NCBI RefSeq assembly: GCF_002217655.1
Contig: NZ_NEWK01000001.1
Location: 10,001-74,000, forward strand
DNA from: Geobacillus thermocatenulatus
GTDB lineage: Bacteria > Bacillota > Bacilli > Bacillales > Anoxybacillaceae
Reading direction: 5' to 3'
Length of the DNA stretch: 64,000 bases
Each line of letters begins with the position of its first letter. Positions within the stretch are counted from its first letter, which is position 1. Positions 44,148 through 52,437 of the stretch are shown piece after piece. The position numbers and the translations under genes were made by a program. A model generated the notes under the pieces. It was given only the letters and a program-made list of their open reading frames with translations, ran no database searches and was not told the DNA's origin.

Positions 44148-45302
44148 ATGAAAGTCGTCATTGCTCCAGATTCGTTTAAAGAAAGCCTTTCAGCGCTCGA
44201 AGTCGCCGAGGCGGTCGAGCGTGGGTTTCGCACGGTGTTTCCGGAGGCAGAATACGTTAAGGTGCCGATGGCCGACGGCGGGGAAGGGACGGTGCGTTCG
44301 CTCGTTGATGCGACCGGCGGCCGCATCGTCGAAACGGAAGTGACCGGTCCGCTCGGCGAGCCGGTGCGGGCGTTTTTTGGCTTGCTTGGCGATGGGAAGA
44401 CGGCGGTGATTGAGATGGCCGCCGCCTCAGGGCTGCACCTTGTCCCGCGCGAACAGCGCAACCCATTGGTGACGACGACGCGAGGGACAGGGGAGTTGAT
44501 CCTTGCAGCGCTGGATGCCGGCGCCACCCACCTCATCATCGGCATTGGCGGCAGCGCGACGAACGACGGTGGGGCGGGCATGGTGCAGGCGCTTGGGGGA
44601 AGGCTTTTGGACGAAGACGGCTGCGACATCGGTCCGGGCGGCGGCGCGCTAGCCGATTTGCATGCGATTGACCTTTCCGGTCTCGACCCGCGTCTTGGGG
44701 GAGTCCGCATTGACGTGGCGTGCGACGTCGACAACCCGCTTACCGGTCCGAACGGAGCGTCGGCCATTTTCGGTCCGCAAAAGGGGGCGACACCGGACAT
44801 GGTCGCCGTTCTCGACCGGAATTTGGCGCATTACGCAGATGTCATCCGACGCGATCTCGGCAAACAAGTCGGCGACATTCCCGGCGCCGGCGCGGCCGGG
44901 GGCTTGGGAGCGGGGCTGCTTGCGTTTCTTCCGGCTGAGCTGAAGCGCGGCGTTGATATTGTGATCGAGACGGTTCAGCTCGCCGAGCGCGTCAAAGGGG
45001 CAGACTTAGTCATCACCGGAGAAGGGCGAATCGATGGACAAACGGTATTTGGCAAAACACCGATTGGCGTCGCCAAGACAGCGAAGCGGTTCGGCGTCCC
45101 CGTCATCGGCATCGCCGGATCGCTGGGCGACGACAGTGCGGCCGTATTGGACCACGGCATTGACGCGCTATTTACGATCGTTCCGGGCGTCATTCCGCTT
45201 GAGAAAGCGTTTGAGCAGGCGGAACAGTATGTGACACAAACGGCGCGGCATATTGCGTCCGTATACCGTCTTGGCCAAATAGGAAAACAATCCTTCCGTT
45301 AA
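44148..45302 (+). CDS. glxK: Glycerate kinase (GlxK/GarK family)
   Basis: 384 residues from ATG 44148 with GGGAGGAAAAC upstream. It phosphorylates D-glycerate, feeding it to lower glycolysis; this family mostly makes 2-phosphoglycerate. 'MKVVIAPDSFKESLSA' and 'PMADGGEGTV' open the protein, 'GIGGSATNDGGAGMVQALG' and 'GAGAAGGLGAGL' are the substrate loops, and 'TGEGRIDGQT...GKTPIGVA' is near the end. It stands alone, not next to other glyoxylate genes. The upstream in-frame ATG at 44040 lacks a ribosome site. Confidence 0.94.
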   Translation: MKVVIAPDSFKESLSALEVAEAVERGFRTVFPEAEYVKVPMADGGEGTVRSLVDATGGRIVETEVTGPLGEPVRAFFGLLGDGKTAVIEMAAASGLHLVPREQRNPLVTTTRGTGELILAALDAGATHLIIGIGGSATNDGGAGMVQALGGRLLDEDGCDIGPGGGALADLHAIDLSGLDPRLGGVRIDVACDVDNPLTGPNGASAIFGPQKGATPDMVAVLDRNLAHYADVIRRDLGKQVGDIPGAGAAGGLGAGLLAFLPAELKRGVDIVIETVQLAERVKGADLVITGEGRIDGQTVFGKTPIGVAKTAKRFGVPVIGIAGSLGDDSAAVLDHGIDALFTIVPGVIPLEKAFEQAEQYVTQTARHIASVYRLGQIGKQSFR

Positions 45303-45318
45303 TATTTTCGACAAAAAG

Positions 45319-45349
45319 AAGGGGCTGGCCCAAAAAGGCGACGCCCCTT
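45319..45349 (+). terminator. Hairpin after glycerate kinase
   Basis: AAGGGGC (45319-45325) pairs with GCCCCTT (45343-45349). The loop contains GGCCCAAAAAGGCGAC. No strong T tract follows. Confidence 0.4.
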
Positions 45350-45399
45350 AAATGGAACACCATTCGGTCATTATTGTTGCTATATACGATAATGAGAAC

Positions 45400-45436
45400 G
45401 GGTGTCCCCAATCTTTTGGGACACCCGCGTTTATTT
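45400..45436. terminator. Bidirectional terminator between glxK and manA
   Basis: GGGTGTCCC (45400-45408) and GGGACACCC (45418-45426) form a perfect 9-bp stem between two convergent genes. TTTATTT follows on the plus side. Very similar hairpins recur at 49777-49803 and 60541-60570. Confidence 0.8.
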
Positions 45437-46393
45437 GCCTGTCCGCGGCCACGACGCGATCGCCTGGAGGGAGCCGCGAATGGTGAAACGGCCGAATTGG
45501 TGCGGCAAAATGAAATGGTCGCCACAGCGAAGCGAGTATGTCTGTCCTTCGCGGACGAGCTCGCCTTCGCCTTCGAGGATGCTGACGATGAGAAACGGTT
45601 TCGCCTGCTCTGATTCGAATGCGCCGCGGATGTCCCATTTTTGGACGCCGAAGTAGTCGCCTTCCACGAATGTCGTCACGGTCGCGCCCGGGACTTCGGC
45701 GACATGGGGGCGGATGTTGATGTCGCAGTGCGGGACAGTCGTGACGTCAATCGCTTTCTCGAGATGAAGTTCCCGCCTGCGCCCTTGGCTGTCCACACGG
45801 TCGTAGTCGTAGACGCGATATGTCGTATCCGAGCTTTGCTGCGTCTCGAGGACGAGCGTTCCTTCGCAAAGGGCGTGGATCGTGCCGCTCGGGACATAGA
45901 AGAAGTCGCCCGGGCGGATCGGCACTTTCCGGAGCAAGCGCTCCCACTCCCCCGCCTCCATCATGGCGCGCAGCTGCTCCTTCGTCTCGGCGTAATGGCC
46001 GTAAATGAGCTCAGCGCCCGGCTTGCAATCGATAATGTACCAACATTCCGTTTTGCCGAGCTCTCCGCCTTCGTGCGTTTTTGCGTATTCATCATCCGGG
46101 TGAACCTGGACGGACAAATCGGCGTTGGCGTCTAAAATTTTCGTCAACAACGGAAAGCGGTCAGACGGGAAGTGGCCGAACAAATCGCGGCGTTCCTCCC
46201 ATAATTGACCAAGCGTCATCCCTTGAAATGGTCCGCTGGCGACGACCGTCTGCCCATGCGGATGAGCGGACACCGCCCAGCATTCCCCTATTTGCGAAGA
46301 CGGAATGTCGTAGCCGAATCGTTCGGCGAGCTTCGTGCCGCCCCAAATCCGTTCTTGGAAGACAGGGGTGAGAAAAATCGGTTCAAGGTCCAT
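45431..46393 (-). CDS. manA: Mannose-6-phosphate isomerase, class I
   Basis: 320 residues, the short Bacillus type. It interconverts mannose-6-phosphate and fructose-6-phosphate using zinc. The metal ligands sit in 'SVQVHPDDEYA' (Gln, His), 'GKTECWYI' (Glu) and 'GTIHALCEG' (His). The C-terminal cupin ends '...GSLQAIASWPRTGK'. The nearest genes do not form a sugar operon, so it appears to be a single-gene unit. Confidence 0.96.
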   Translation of the reverse strand: MDLEPIFLTPVFQERIWGGTKLAERFGYDIPSSQIGECWAVSAHPHGQTVVASGPFQGMTLGQLWEERRDLFGHFPSDRFPLLTKILDANADLSVQVHPDDEYAKTHEGGELGKTECWYIIDCKPGAELIYGHYAETKEQLRAMMEAGEWERLLRKVPIRPGDFFYVPSGTIHALCEGTLVLETQQSSDTTYRVYDYDRVDSQGRRRELHLEKAIDVTTVPHCDINIRPHVAEVPGATVTTFVEGDYFGVQKWDIRGAFESEQAKPFLIVSILEGEGELVREGQTYSLRCGDHFILPHQFGRFTIRGSLQAIASWPRTGK

Positions 46394-46584
46394 GCGTCAT
46401 CCCTCCCGAAAACATCATGCAACATACAGTCCACTCTCATTTTCATCTTATCACGAAATGCGCGATCGGCAAATGAAAACGATAAAGAGGTTAGGAACAT
46501 ACGTTCCCAACCCCCATTGGAACTCAAGGTCGACATGTCGATTGTGACGATGTTCTACACGCGCCGCCGTCCTGCGTCAGCGCG

Positions 46585-48111
46585 TCACTTCGCGTCATCA
46601 AGTTCAATGCGCGCGAGCGGCTGTTTCGCCGGTCCTTCGATCACATCGCCATCGATCGAGAAGCGCGAGCCATGACACGGGCAGTCCCATGTCCGGTCGC
46701 CGCTGTTCCACTCCAGCTCGCAACCCATATGGGTGCACGTCGTGTCGACGACATGGAGCCCCCCGGCTTCGTCCTTATAGGCGCCAGCCCGCTTTCCGTT
46801 GACCGAGACAACCGCCCCTTCACCATGCGCCAAATCTTGCGGCCGGCGGACAACCGGTTCGATCTTTCCCTCCAGCAAATGTTTGGCGACGTCAAGGTTT
46901 GTCGTGAAAAACTGCTTCATGCTTGGATCAGCGTAAAAGCGCGACGGGGAGTACAAGTCGCGGTATCGGTTGTCGCGGTCGAGGATGAGGTCAGACAAAA
47001 GCATCCCGGCGACCGTCCCGTTTGTCATCCCCCACTTCCGGTACCCTGTCGCGACATAAATGTTCGGCGTGTCTGCCGTCATCGGGCCGATGTACGGTAC
47101 TTTGTCCAGCGTCGTCAAATCTTGGGCGGACCAACGGTAACGGATGTCGTTCACCGTAAACAGCTGCGAAGCGAACGAGGACAGCGCCTCGTAATGACGC
47201 ATCGTCGGTACGCCTTGGCCGGTTTTATGGTTTTCGCCGCCAATTAGGATAAGCGTCTCGCTGCCTGCCGCTGCGGAGCGGATCGAGCGTTTCGGTTCAT
47301 CGACGCTTAAATACATGCCGCCCGGGTACGGTTCCGTGATCGTCACTCCCAATACGTACGACCGTTCAGCGTACATGCGCGAAAAGTAAAAACCGCCGTC
47401 GTAAAACGGAAAGTGAGAACAGACGGCGACATGGTCGCACTCAACCCGTTTTTTGTCTCGCGTAATGACTGTCATCCTTTTTCCTTGTTCAATATCGGCC
47501 GCTGGTGTGTGTTCGTAAATGGCGCTGCCAGCCTGTGTGATCGAATCGACGAGTTTGGCCAAATATTTGAGCGGATGAAATTGCGCCTGCCTCTTCATCA
47601 CGACCGCTGCCGCCACCGGCAGCGGGAGCGGGATCGACTCAACGAAGGCGCCGTCAATACCGAGCCGTTCGTACGCTTCCCATTCTTTCACTAGTTTTTG
47701 GAAAGATGAGGAAGACGTCGTGTAAAGATAGGCATCTTGCTCGCAAAAGTCGCAGTCGATTTGTTGTTCTTCGATCGTGCGGCGGATAAACTGGAGTGCG
47801 TCCATGCAGGCGTCATAATAGTGCCGTGCCTTTTCTGCACCGAAATGGTTGAGAAATTCATCATAGACGAGATCGTGCTGGGCGGTGATTTTCGCTGTCG
47901 TATGGCCGGTCGTTCCGTTCAACAGCCGGTCTGCTTCGAGAAGGGCGACGCGCACACCTTGCGTCGCCAGTAAATACGCTGTTGTAATCCCGGAAATGCC
48001 GCCGCCGATGACTGCGACGTCGACGGAAATGTCCGCATCGAGCTTCGGAAACGACGGAAGCGAAACGGAGTCGCGCCAGTAAGGCTCTACGGTGGAAGGA
48101 AGGGACGACAT
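46585..48111 (-). CDS. yhfW: FAD-dependent oxidoreductase with C-terminal Rieske domain
   Basis: 508 residues. The N-terminal DAO-type FAD domain has the dinucleotide motif 'VIGGGISGITTAYLLA' (34-49). The C-terminal Rieske [2Fe-2S] domain has ligands C459/H461 in 'CTHMGC' and C477/H480 in 'CPCHGS'. It resembles B. subtilis YhfW (similar length). The substrate is unknown; a small-molecule oxidoreductase drawing electrons through the cluster is inferred. ATG 48111 lies after AAGGAGGAGG. The longer frame to 48333 would cross the divergent gene's promoter. Confidence 0.93.
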   Translation of the reverse strand: MSSLPSTVEPYWRDSVSLPSFPKLDADISVDVAVIGGGISGITTAYLLATQGVRVALLEADRLLNGTTGHTTAKITAQHDLVYDEFLNHFGAEKARHYYDACMDALQFIRRTIEEQQIDCDFCEQDAYLYTTSSSSFQKLVKEWEAYERLGIDGAFVESIPLPLPVAAAVVMKRQAQFHPLKYLAKLVDSITQAGSAIYEHTPAADIEQGKRMTVITRDKKRVECDHVAVCSHFPFYDGGFYFSRMYAERSYVLGVTITEPYPGGMYLSVDEPKRSIRSAAAGSETLILIGGENHKTGQGVPTMRHYEALSSFASQLFTVNDIRYRWSAQDLTTLDKVPYIGPMTADTPNIYVATGYRKWGMTNGTVAGMLLSDLILDRDNRYRDLYSPSRFYADPSMKQFFTTNLDVAKHLLEGKIEPVVRRPQDLAHGEGAVVSVNGKRAGAYKDEAGGLHVVDTTCTHMGCELEWNSGDRTWDCPCHGSRFSIDGDVIEGPAKQPLARIELDDAK

Positions 48112-48294
48112 GATGACCTCCTCCTTGCATGTCAATGTTGTCTTCTGTAGTTTTCCTTTTATCGGGCGAACTATTCCACATATCCACAACCGTTTTCTTT
48201 TTTTGGCAACTATCCGCAAGGAGAAGGAAAGATGGTACAATAGAAAAAGAGAATCAAACTGTTTTGCAAAAATAACGTCAAAGGAAGATCGGGA

Positions 48295-49674
48295 GTGAAT
48301 AAATATACAAATTCGTTTCATGAACGCTCCCATGCGCTGGCAGACAGCCTGATTTTAGAGCATTACAGCTTAAGTGAGCTCAATTTCGAGACCGTCGGCC
48401 ATTACCGCGAGCGGTTTGCTCGGGTGAAACCGGGCCATCCGTGGAACGGGCTCGAGACAAAAGAATTTTTATACAAAATCGGCGCGTGGGGCAAGCTGCG
48501 CGACAGCAGCAAAGAAGGACTGACGCTCGCGGGATTGTTGATGTTCAGTGAGGAGCGGATCATCACCGAGGTGCTGCCGCAATACTTTTTGGAATATCGA
48601 GAGCACGTTGACGGTGAAGCGGCAGGATGGACGAAGCGGTTCACTTCACAAGACGGCACATGGTCGGGCAACATTTACGATTTTTATTTTCGCGTGTTGG
48701 CTGAGCTGGAGCGTCACGTTTGGCCGGATGAAGGGCGCGCTCTGCTTGGTGAGGCGCTTGCGAATGCCATCGTTCATGCCGATTATGGGGAGGAAGGCGG
48801 CATCACCGTCGAAAAGGAGGATCGTTCATTTCGCTTTGCCAACCCGGGACGGTTTCGCATTCCGATTGAAGCGGCAATGGCGGGGCATACGAGCAATTTG
48901 CGCAACCCGAATATTTTTAAAATGTTTTTGCTGATCGACGTATGCAAACGCGCGGGATCGGGCCTCAAGAGAATGTGCGATATGCAGGAACAGGCGCTTG
49001 CTTGCCCGATCGATATCTCGCAGCAAACGAATCCAGACCGTACAATCGTTGTGTTGTGTCCGCTGCCATTTCCAGCTGAAATGAGCCCAACAATGGAAAC
49101 AGAACCGGCTGGACAGCTGGAACAGCTGGAACCCGAATGGATGGATCCGGGCAGCGGACAGGAAACCGAGAGCTTCATAACTAACGAACTAAGCTTCGTA
49201 AGTATAGACACCAACTCCGTTAACAATGAAGAAAACTCCGTAAATATAACCAAAAACTCCGTAAATAGCGGGTCGAACTCCATAAAAAACGAGCCTAACT
49301 CCGTAAATAGAACGTCGAACTCTATAAATAAAGAGCTGGAGTTCGTAAATAGCTTGCTTAGCTCCGTAAACAACGACATCCGTATGCATGACAGCAACGA
49401 AAAAGGGGAAACGATCGACGAACGGCTATGGAAGATGGCAGAATTGGCACGGCGAAAAAAACGGTTGGCTCCAGCGGTCATGGAACAATTGATCGTTCGG
49501 TTATGCCGCGAGCGGCCGCTGCGCCTGAAAGAGCTGGCAGAGCTGCTCGAACGGACGCCGGATGGATTGCGCAACAATTATTTAGGAAAGCTGTTGGAGG
49601 AAGGGAAAATCCGCTTAAAATACCCGGATCAGCCCAATCATCCGCGCCAAGCCTACATAGCGGTTGATGAATGA
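48295..49674 (+). CDS. GHKL ATPase-like regulator with heptad-repeat linker
   Basis: 459 residues from a GTG. Residues 50-105 ('HPWNGLETKEFLYKIGAWG', 'EGLTLAGLLMFSEERII') and the HATPase_c_4 segment ('EALANAIVHADY' 153-164, 'FANPGRFRIP' 181-190, 'AGSGLKRMC' 220-228) match the C-terminal part of AlbA_2/Schlafen-type putative transcriptional regulators, sometimes annotated as RecG-like helicase. The usual N-terminal AlbA_2 domain is absent. Residues 293-362 are ten tandem seven-residue repeats of the form [N/S]-[S/F]-[V/I]-N-x-x-x. Residues about 380-450 look like a winged helix ('RPLRLKELAELLERTPDGLRNNYLGKLLEEGKI'). It is divergent from the Rieske gene and appears self-standing. A DNA- or RNA-linked regulator is the best guess; its function is unknown. 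Confidence 0.85.
   Translation: MNKYTNSFHERSHALADSLILEHYSLSELNFETVGHYRERFARVKPGHPWNGLETKEFLYKIGAWGKLRDSSKEGLTLAGLLMFSEERIITEVLPQYFLEYREHVDGEAAGWTKRFTSQDGTWSGNIYDFYFRVLAELERHVWPDEGRALLGEALANAIVHADYGEEGGITVEKEDRSFRFANPGRFRIPIEAAMAGHTSNLRNPNIFKMFLLIDVCKRAGSGLKRMCDMQEQALACPIDISQQTNPDRTIVVLCPLPFPAEMSPTMETEPAGQLEQLEPEWMDPGSGQETESFITNELSFVSIDTNSVNNEENSVNITKNSVNSGSNSIKNEPNSVNRTSNSINKELEFVNSLLSSVNNDIRMHDSNEKGETIDERLWKMAELARRKKRLAPAVMEQLIVRLCRERPLRLKELAELLERTPDGLRNNYLGKLLEEGKIRLKYPDQPNHPRQAYIAVDE
49171..49380 (+). repeat. Ten tandem 21-bp repeats encoding NSVNxxx heptads
   Basis: Ten in-frame copies without gaps, core AACTCCGTAAATA, spaced exactly 21 bp. Encoded heptads include NSVNNEE, NSVNITK, NSVNSGS, NSIKNEP, NSVNRTS and NSINKEL. 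The outer copies are more diverged (SFITNEL, SSVNNDI). The core is well conserved at DNA level, while the last eight bases vary. Confidence 0.95.
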
Positions 49675-49776
49675 AAGGATTGGAGGGTGAAAGCGAGTCA
49701 TGATCCAAACGGAAATACACCGATCGGAAGGATGGCGTCTGCGATTGCACATTTCCTGTTTTTTGTTTTATAAAGA

Positions 49777-49811
49777 GGGTGTCCCGCAAGGATGGGGACA
49801 CCCTTTCTTTT
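49777..49811. terminator. Terminator between the GHKL gene and the permease gene
   Basis: GGGTGTCCC (49777-49785) and GGGACACCC (49795-49803), followed by TTTCTTTT; it serves two convergent genes. Confidence 0.85.
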
Positions 49812-49822
49812 GATCGGACTTA

Positions 49823-51211
49823 TCATCCAGCTTGCTTTTCTTCGGCTTGGCCATGCTGGCGACGATGCATTCCTTTGGCGAAGTATACGGCCGTCAAAAG
49901 CAGCAGCCAGGCTGGGCCGATGATCAAGGCGATGCGCGTATCCGGGAAATACGCCATTAGGGCGGCAACGCCGATCAAAAAGGCAAGCGACACGTATGAG
50001 CTGTACGGATAAAGCGGAAGTTTGAACGTGAGACGTTGTGCTTGTTCTGCGCTCAACTGTTTGCGGAATTTCAGCTGGGACAGCAAAATTACCGCCCACG
50101 TCCAAATGGCGCCGAATGTGGCGATGCTTGTCACCCATTGGAACACTTTTTCCGATACGTAGTTTAAATAGACGCCGACAAGCATGACAAGCGCAGTGGC
50201 GATCAAGGCCGCGCCCGGAATGCCGCGCTTTGTCAGCCGGCCGAATGCGCTCGGCGCTTCTTGCTGTTCAGCGAGGTTGAACAGCATCCGGCTCGTGCTG
50301 AAAATGCCGCTGTTGCACGACGACAAGGCGGCGGTCAAGACGACAAAGTTGATGATGCCAGCCGCGGCGTGAATCCCGATTTTTTCAAACGTCAGTACGA
50401 ACGGGCTTCCCTTTTCGCCAATTTCGTTCCAAGGATAAATGGACATGATGACAAACAGTGCGCCGACATAGAAGATCAAAATGCGCCAAAAGACGCTGTT
50501 AATCGCTTTTGTCAACGATTTTTGCGGGTTTTTCACTTCCCCAGCCGTTACGCCAATCATTTCGATGCCTAAATACGCAAACATGACCATTTGCAGCGAC
50601 ATCAAAACGCCGCTGATCCCGTGTGGGAAGAAGCCGCCGTGTCCCCAAAGATTGTGGATGCCGGTGGCGACGCCGCCGTTGCCGATGCCAAAGAGGATCA
50701 TGCCAAGGCCGATGATGATCATGGCGACGATCGTCACGATTTTGATTAACGCAAACCAAAATTCAAACTCCCCGTACGCTTTTACCGCGAGAAAGTTGAT
50801 GAACGTCATGAGCACTAGCGCGGCAAGCGCCCACGCCCAACGAGGCGTGTCCGGGAACCAAAACTGCATGTAAATGCCGACAGCCGTAATTTCAGCGATG
50901 CATGTGACCACCCATAAAAACCAATAATTCCAGCCTGTCAAGTAGCCAGCGAGCGGACCTAAATATTGATAAGCATAGCGGCTGAACGAACCAGCGACCG
51001 GGTGTTCGACTGCCATTTCCCCCAGCGCGCGCATGATGAAAAACATAATGGCGCCGCTGACGGCATAGCCGAGCAAAATCGCCGGCCCGGCCATTTCAAT
51101 CGCAGACGCCGAACCGAGGAATAAGCCGACGCCGATCGCCGCACCGAGCGACATGAGCGAGATATGCCGTTCTTCTAAGCCTCGATGCAATTGCGGCTGT
51201 TTTTGCTCCAT
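49823..51211 (-). CDS. Amino-acid permease (APC superfamily, AAT family)
   Basis: 462 residues with 12 predicted membrane helices. The N-terminal 'RGLEERHISLMSLGAAIGVGLFLGSASAIEMAGPAILLGYAVSG' is the AAT-family signature, with the GxGxF-like substrate loop, and 'PVAGSFSRYAYQYLGPLAGYLTGW' follows. It resembles the ProY/AapA/HutM group (proline, alanine or histidine uptake by proton symport); the substrate cannot be fixed from sequence. The Shine-Dalgarno is AAAGGGGGAG. The promoter region carries a cre-like sequence. Confidence 0.9.
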   Translation of the reverse strand: MEQKQPQLHRGLEERHISLMSLGAAIGVGLFLGSASAIEMAGPAILLGYAVSGAIMFFIMRALGEMAVEHPVAGSFSRYAYQYLGPLAGYLTGWNYWFLWVVTCIAEITAVGIYMQFWFPDTPRWAWALAALVLMTFINFLAVKAYGEFEFWFALIKIVTIVAMIIIGLGMILFGIGNGGVATGIHNLWGHGGFFPHGISGVLMSLQMVMFAYLGIEMIGVTAGEVKNPQKSLTKAINSVFWRILIFYVGALFVIMSIYPWNEIGEKGSPFVLTFEKIGIHAAAGIINFVVLTAALSSCNSGIFSTSRMLFNLAEQQEAPSAFGRLTKRGIPGAALIATALVMLVGVYLNYVSEKVFQWVTSIATFGAIWTWAVILLSQLKFRKQLSAEQAQRLTFKLPLYPYSSYVSLAFLIGVAALMAYFPDTRIALIIGPAWLLLLTAVYFAKGMHRRQHGQAEEKQAG

Positions 51212-51260
51212 TGTTTCTCCCCCTTTTGATAATAAATAATATTTTTTGAAAAAGTATTTT

Positions 51261-51273
51261 TGAAGCGCTTACA
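51261..51273. promoter_or_regulatory. cre-like site upstream of the permease gene
   Basis: TGAAGCGCTTACA resembles the catabolite-responsive element TGAAANCGNTNACA but is one base short. It abuts TATAAT (51275-51280), palindromic enough to act on either strand. Confidence 0.3.
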
Positions 51274-51370
51274 TTATAATACTAACCGATAGATAAAGAG
51301 GTTGTAAATGAGCAATGTTTTCAAGTTATTATATATTTAATAATCTGAATAGTATTTAAAAATACATAAA

Positions 51371-51400
51371 TTGCCTTGGCATCCTGTCATTTTGTACAAT
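51371..51400 (+). promoter_or_regulatory. Promoter of the SpoU methyltransferase gene
   Basis: TTGCCT (51371-51376), 18-base spacer, TACAAT (51395-51400), 43 bases before the GTG. Confidence 0.55.
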
Positions 51401-51442
51401 GGGAAACACAGAATGTGCTACGCTTGGAAAGGGGGATGCGTT

Positions 51443-52186
51443 GTGGAAGAACGGGAAGCGACATCATTTTTGGAACAGCTGCGGCAAGAAGGGCTGATCA
51501 CTGAATCGACGCGTCCGGTTTGGGAAATGATTTTGCCAAGGCGGCTTCGGCGGATGTATGAGGTTTTGAATGAGCGCACTCGCTATATTACCGTCTTGAT
51601 CGAAGCGGTCGATGACCCGCATAACCAAGCGGCGGTGCTGCGGACGGCTGAAGCGTTTGGCGTTCAAGACGTTCATATCGTGACGGGAAAGGCGCCGTTT
51701 TCGCCGAACCGGCTTGTGACGCGCTATGCAGATCAGTGGTTGACGCTTCACCATAAGCCAGATATCAAAACGGCCATTGCCGATTTGAAAAGTCAAGGGT
51801 ATCAAGTGTATGCAAGCTATCTTGGTGAGGGGACGATTCCGGTTTCCAACATCGATCTGTCCCAACCGACAGCGCTGTTGTTTGGCAACGAGCATAGCGG
51901 TGTGTCGGAAGAGGCGCTCCGCTTGGCGGACGGAACGTTTGTCATTCCGATGTACGGCTTTGTACAAAGCTTTAACATTTCCGTCGCCGCTGCGTTAGCG
52001 CTCTATGATGTCACCGAGCGGGCGCGCCGCCAGGCCGGCCGACACTACTATTTATTGCCTGGAGAGAAAAAGGCGTTGTATGAACAATGGATGTGGCAAA
52101 CGTTAAACCCACGCATTCGCAAGCAGTTGCAGCAACAAGGATATGCCATTCAAACGAACGAAGGACAGCTGGGTTCTTTTTCATAA
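51443..52186 (+). CDS. trmH: SpoU/TrmH-family RNA 2'-O-methyltransferase
   Basis: 247 residues from GTG 51443 with AAAGGGGG upstream. It has the SPOUT fold: motif 1 'DPHNQAAVLRTAEAFGV', motif 2 'LLFGNEHSGVSEEAL', motif 3 'IPMYGFVQSFNISVAAALALYD'. An N-terminal helix region and a C-terminal extension after the knot make it look like TrmH (tRNA Gm18) rather than RlmB. The target is inferred. The upstream codons lie over the promoter. Confidence 0.88.
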   Translation: MEEREATSFLEQLRQEGLITESTRPVWEMILPRRLRRMYEVLNERTRYITVLIEAVDDPHNQAAVLRTAEAFGVQDVHIVTGKAPFSPNRLVTRYADQWLTLHHKPDIKTAIADLKSQGYQVYASYLGEGTIPVSNIDLSQPTALLFGNEHSGVSEEALRLADGTFVIPMYGFVQSFNISVAAALALYDVTERARRQAGRHYYLLPGEKKALYEQWMWQTLNPRIRKQLQQQGYAIQTNEGQLGSFS

Positions 52187-52209
52187 AGAATTCAGCTGTC
52201 TTGTTTTAT
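52164..52209 (+). terminator. Terminator of the SpoU methyltransferase gene
   Basis: GACAGCTG (52164-52171) pairs with CAGCTGTC (52193-52200), extended by TTCTTT/AAAGAA, then TTGTTTTA. The 5' arm lies in the last codons of the gene. Confidence 0.8.
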
Positions 52210-52437
52210 GGCGGACTTTTCCGCAACTCTCCTTTCTCATCAATATTTCCCTAAACGAGGAAAACTAGTGGCGATTTGTTGAACAATGATTGAACAGTTT
52301 GTGACAAATGTTTTGCTGATTTATGAACTTTTTCGCTCATCCGTTTCAAACATTTTCAATTTTGATATGGTAGAGACAAAAGAAAATGCATGGAAGGCCC
52401 CGAAACGGCTGGGGCGGAAGAGGGAGGACCGATAGCG

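Noticed and set aside
48180-48188. Isolated ATATCCACA upstream of the GHKL gene
   Set aside because: A single one-mismatch DnaA box without neighbours is expected by chance.
48783-49577. 264-codon open frame on the minus strand opposite the heptad-repeat gene
   Set aside because: It exists because the 21-bp repeat lacks stops in that frame; the encoded string is a low-complexity mirror of the real repeat and there is no start signal.
52277-52310. Possible Rex or Fnr site upstream of qoxA (TTTGTGACAAATG)
   Set aside because: Only one half-site is present; the inverted half expected for either regulator is missing.
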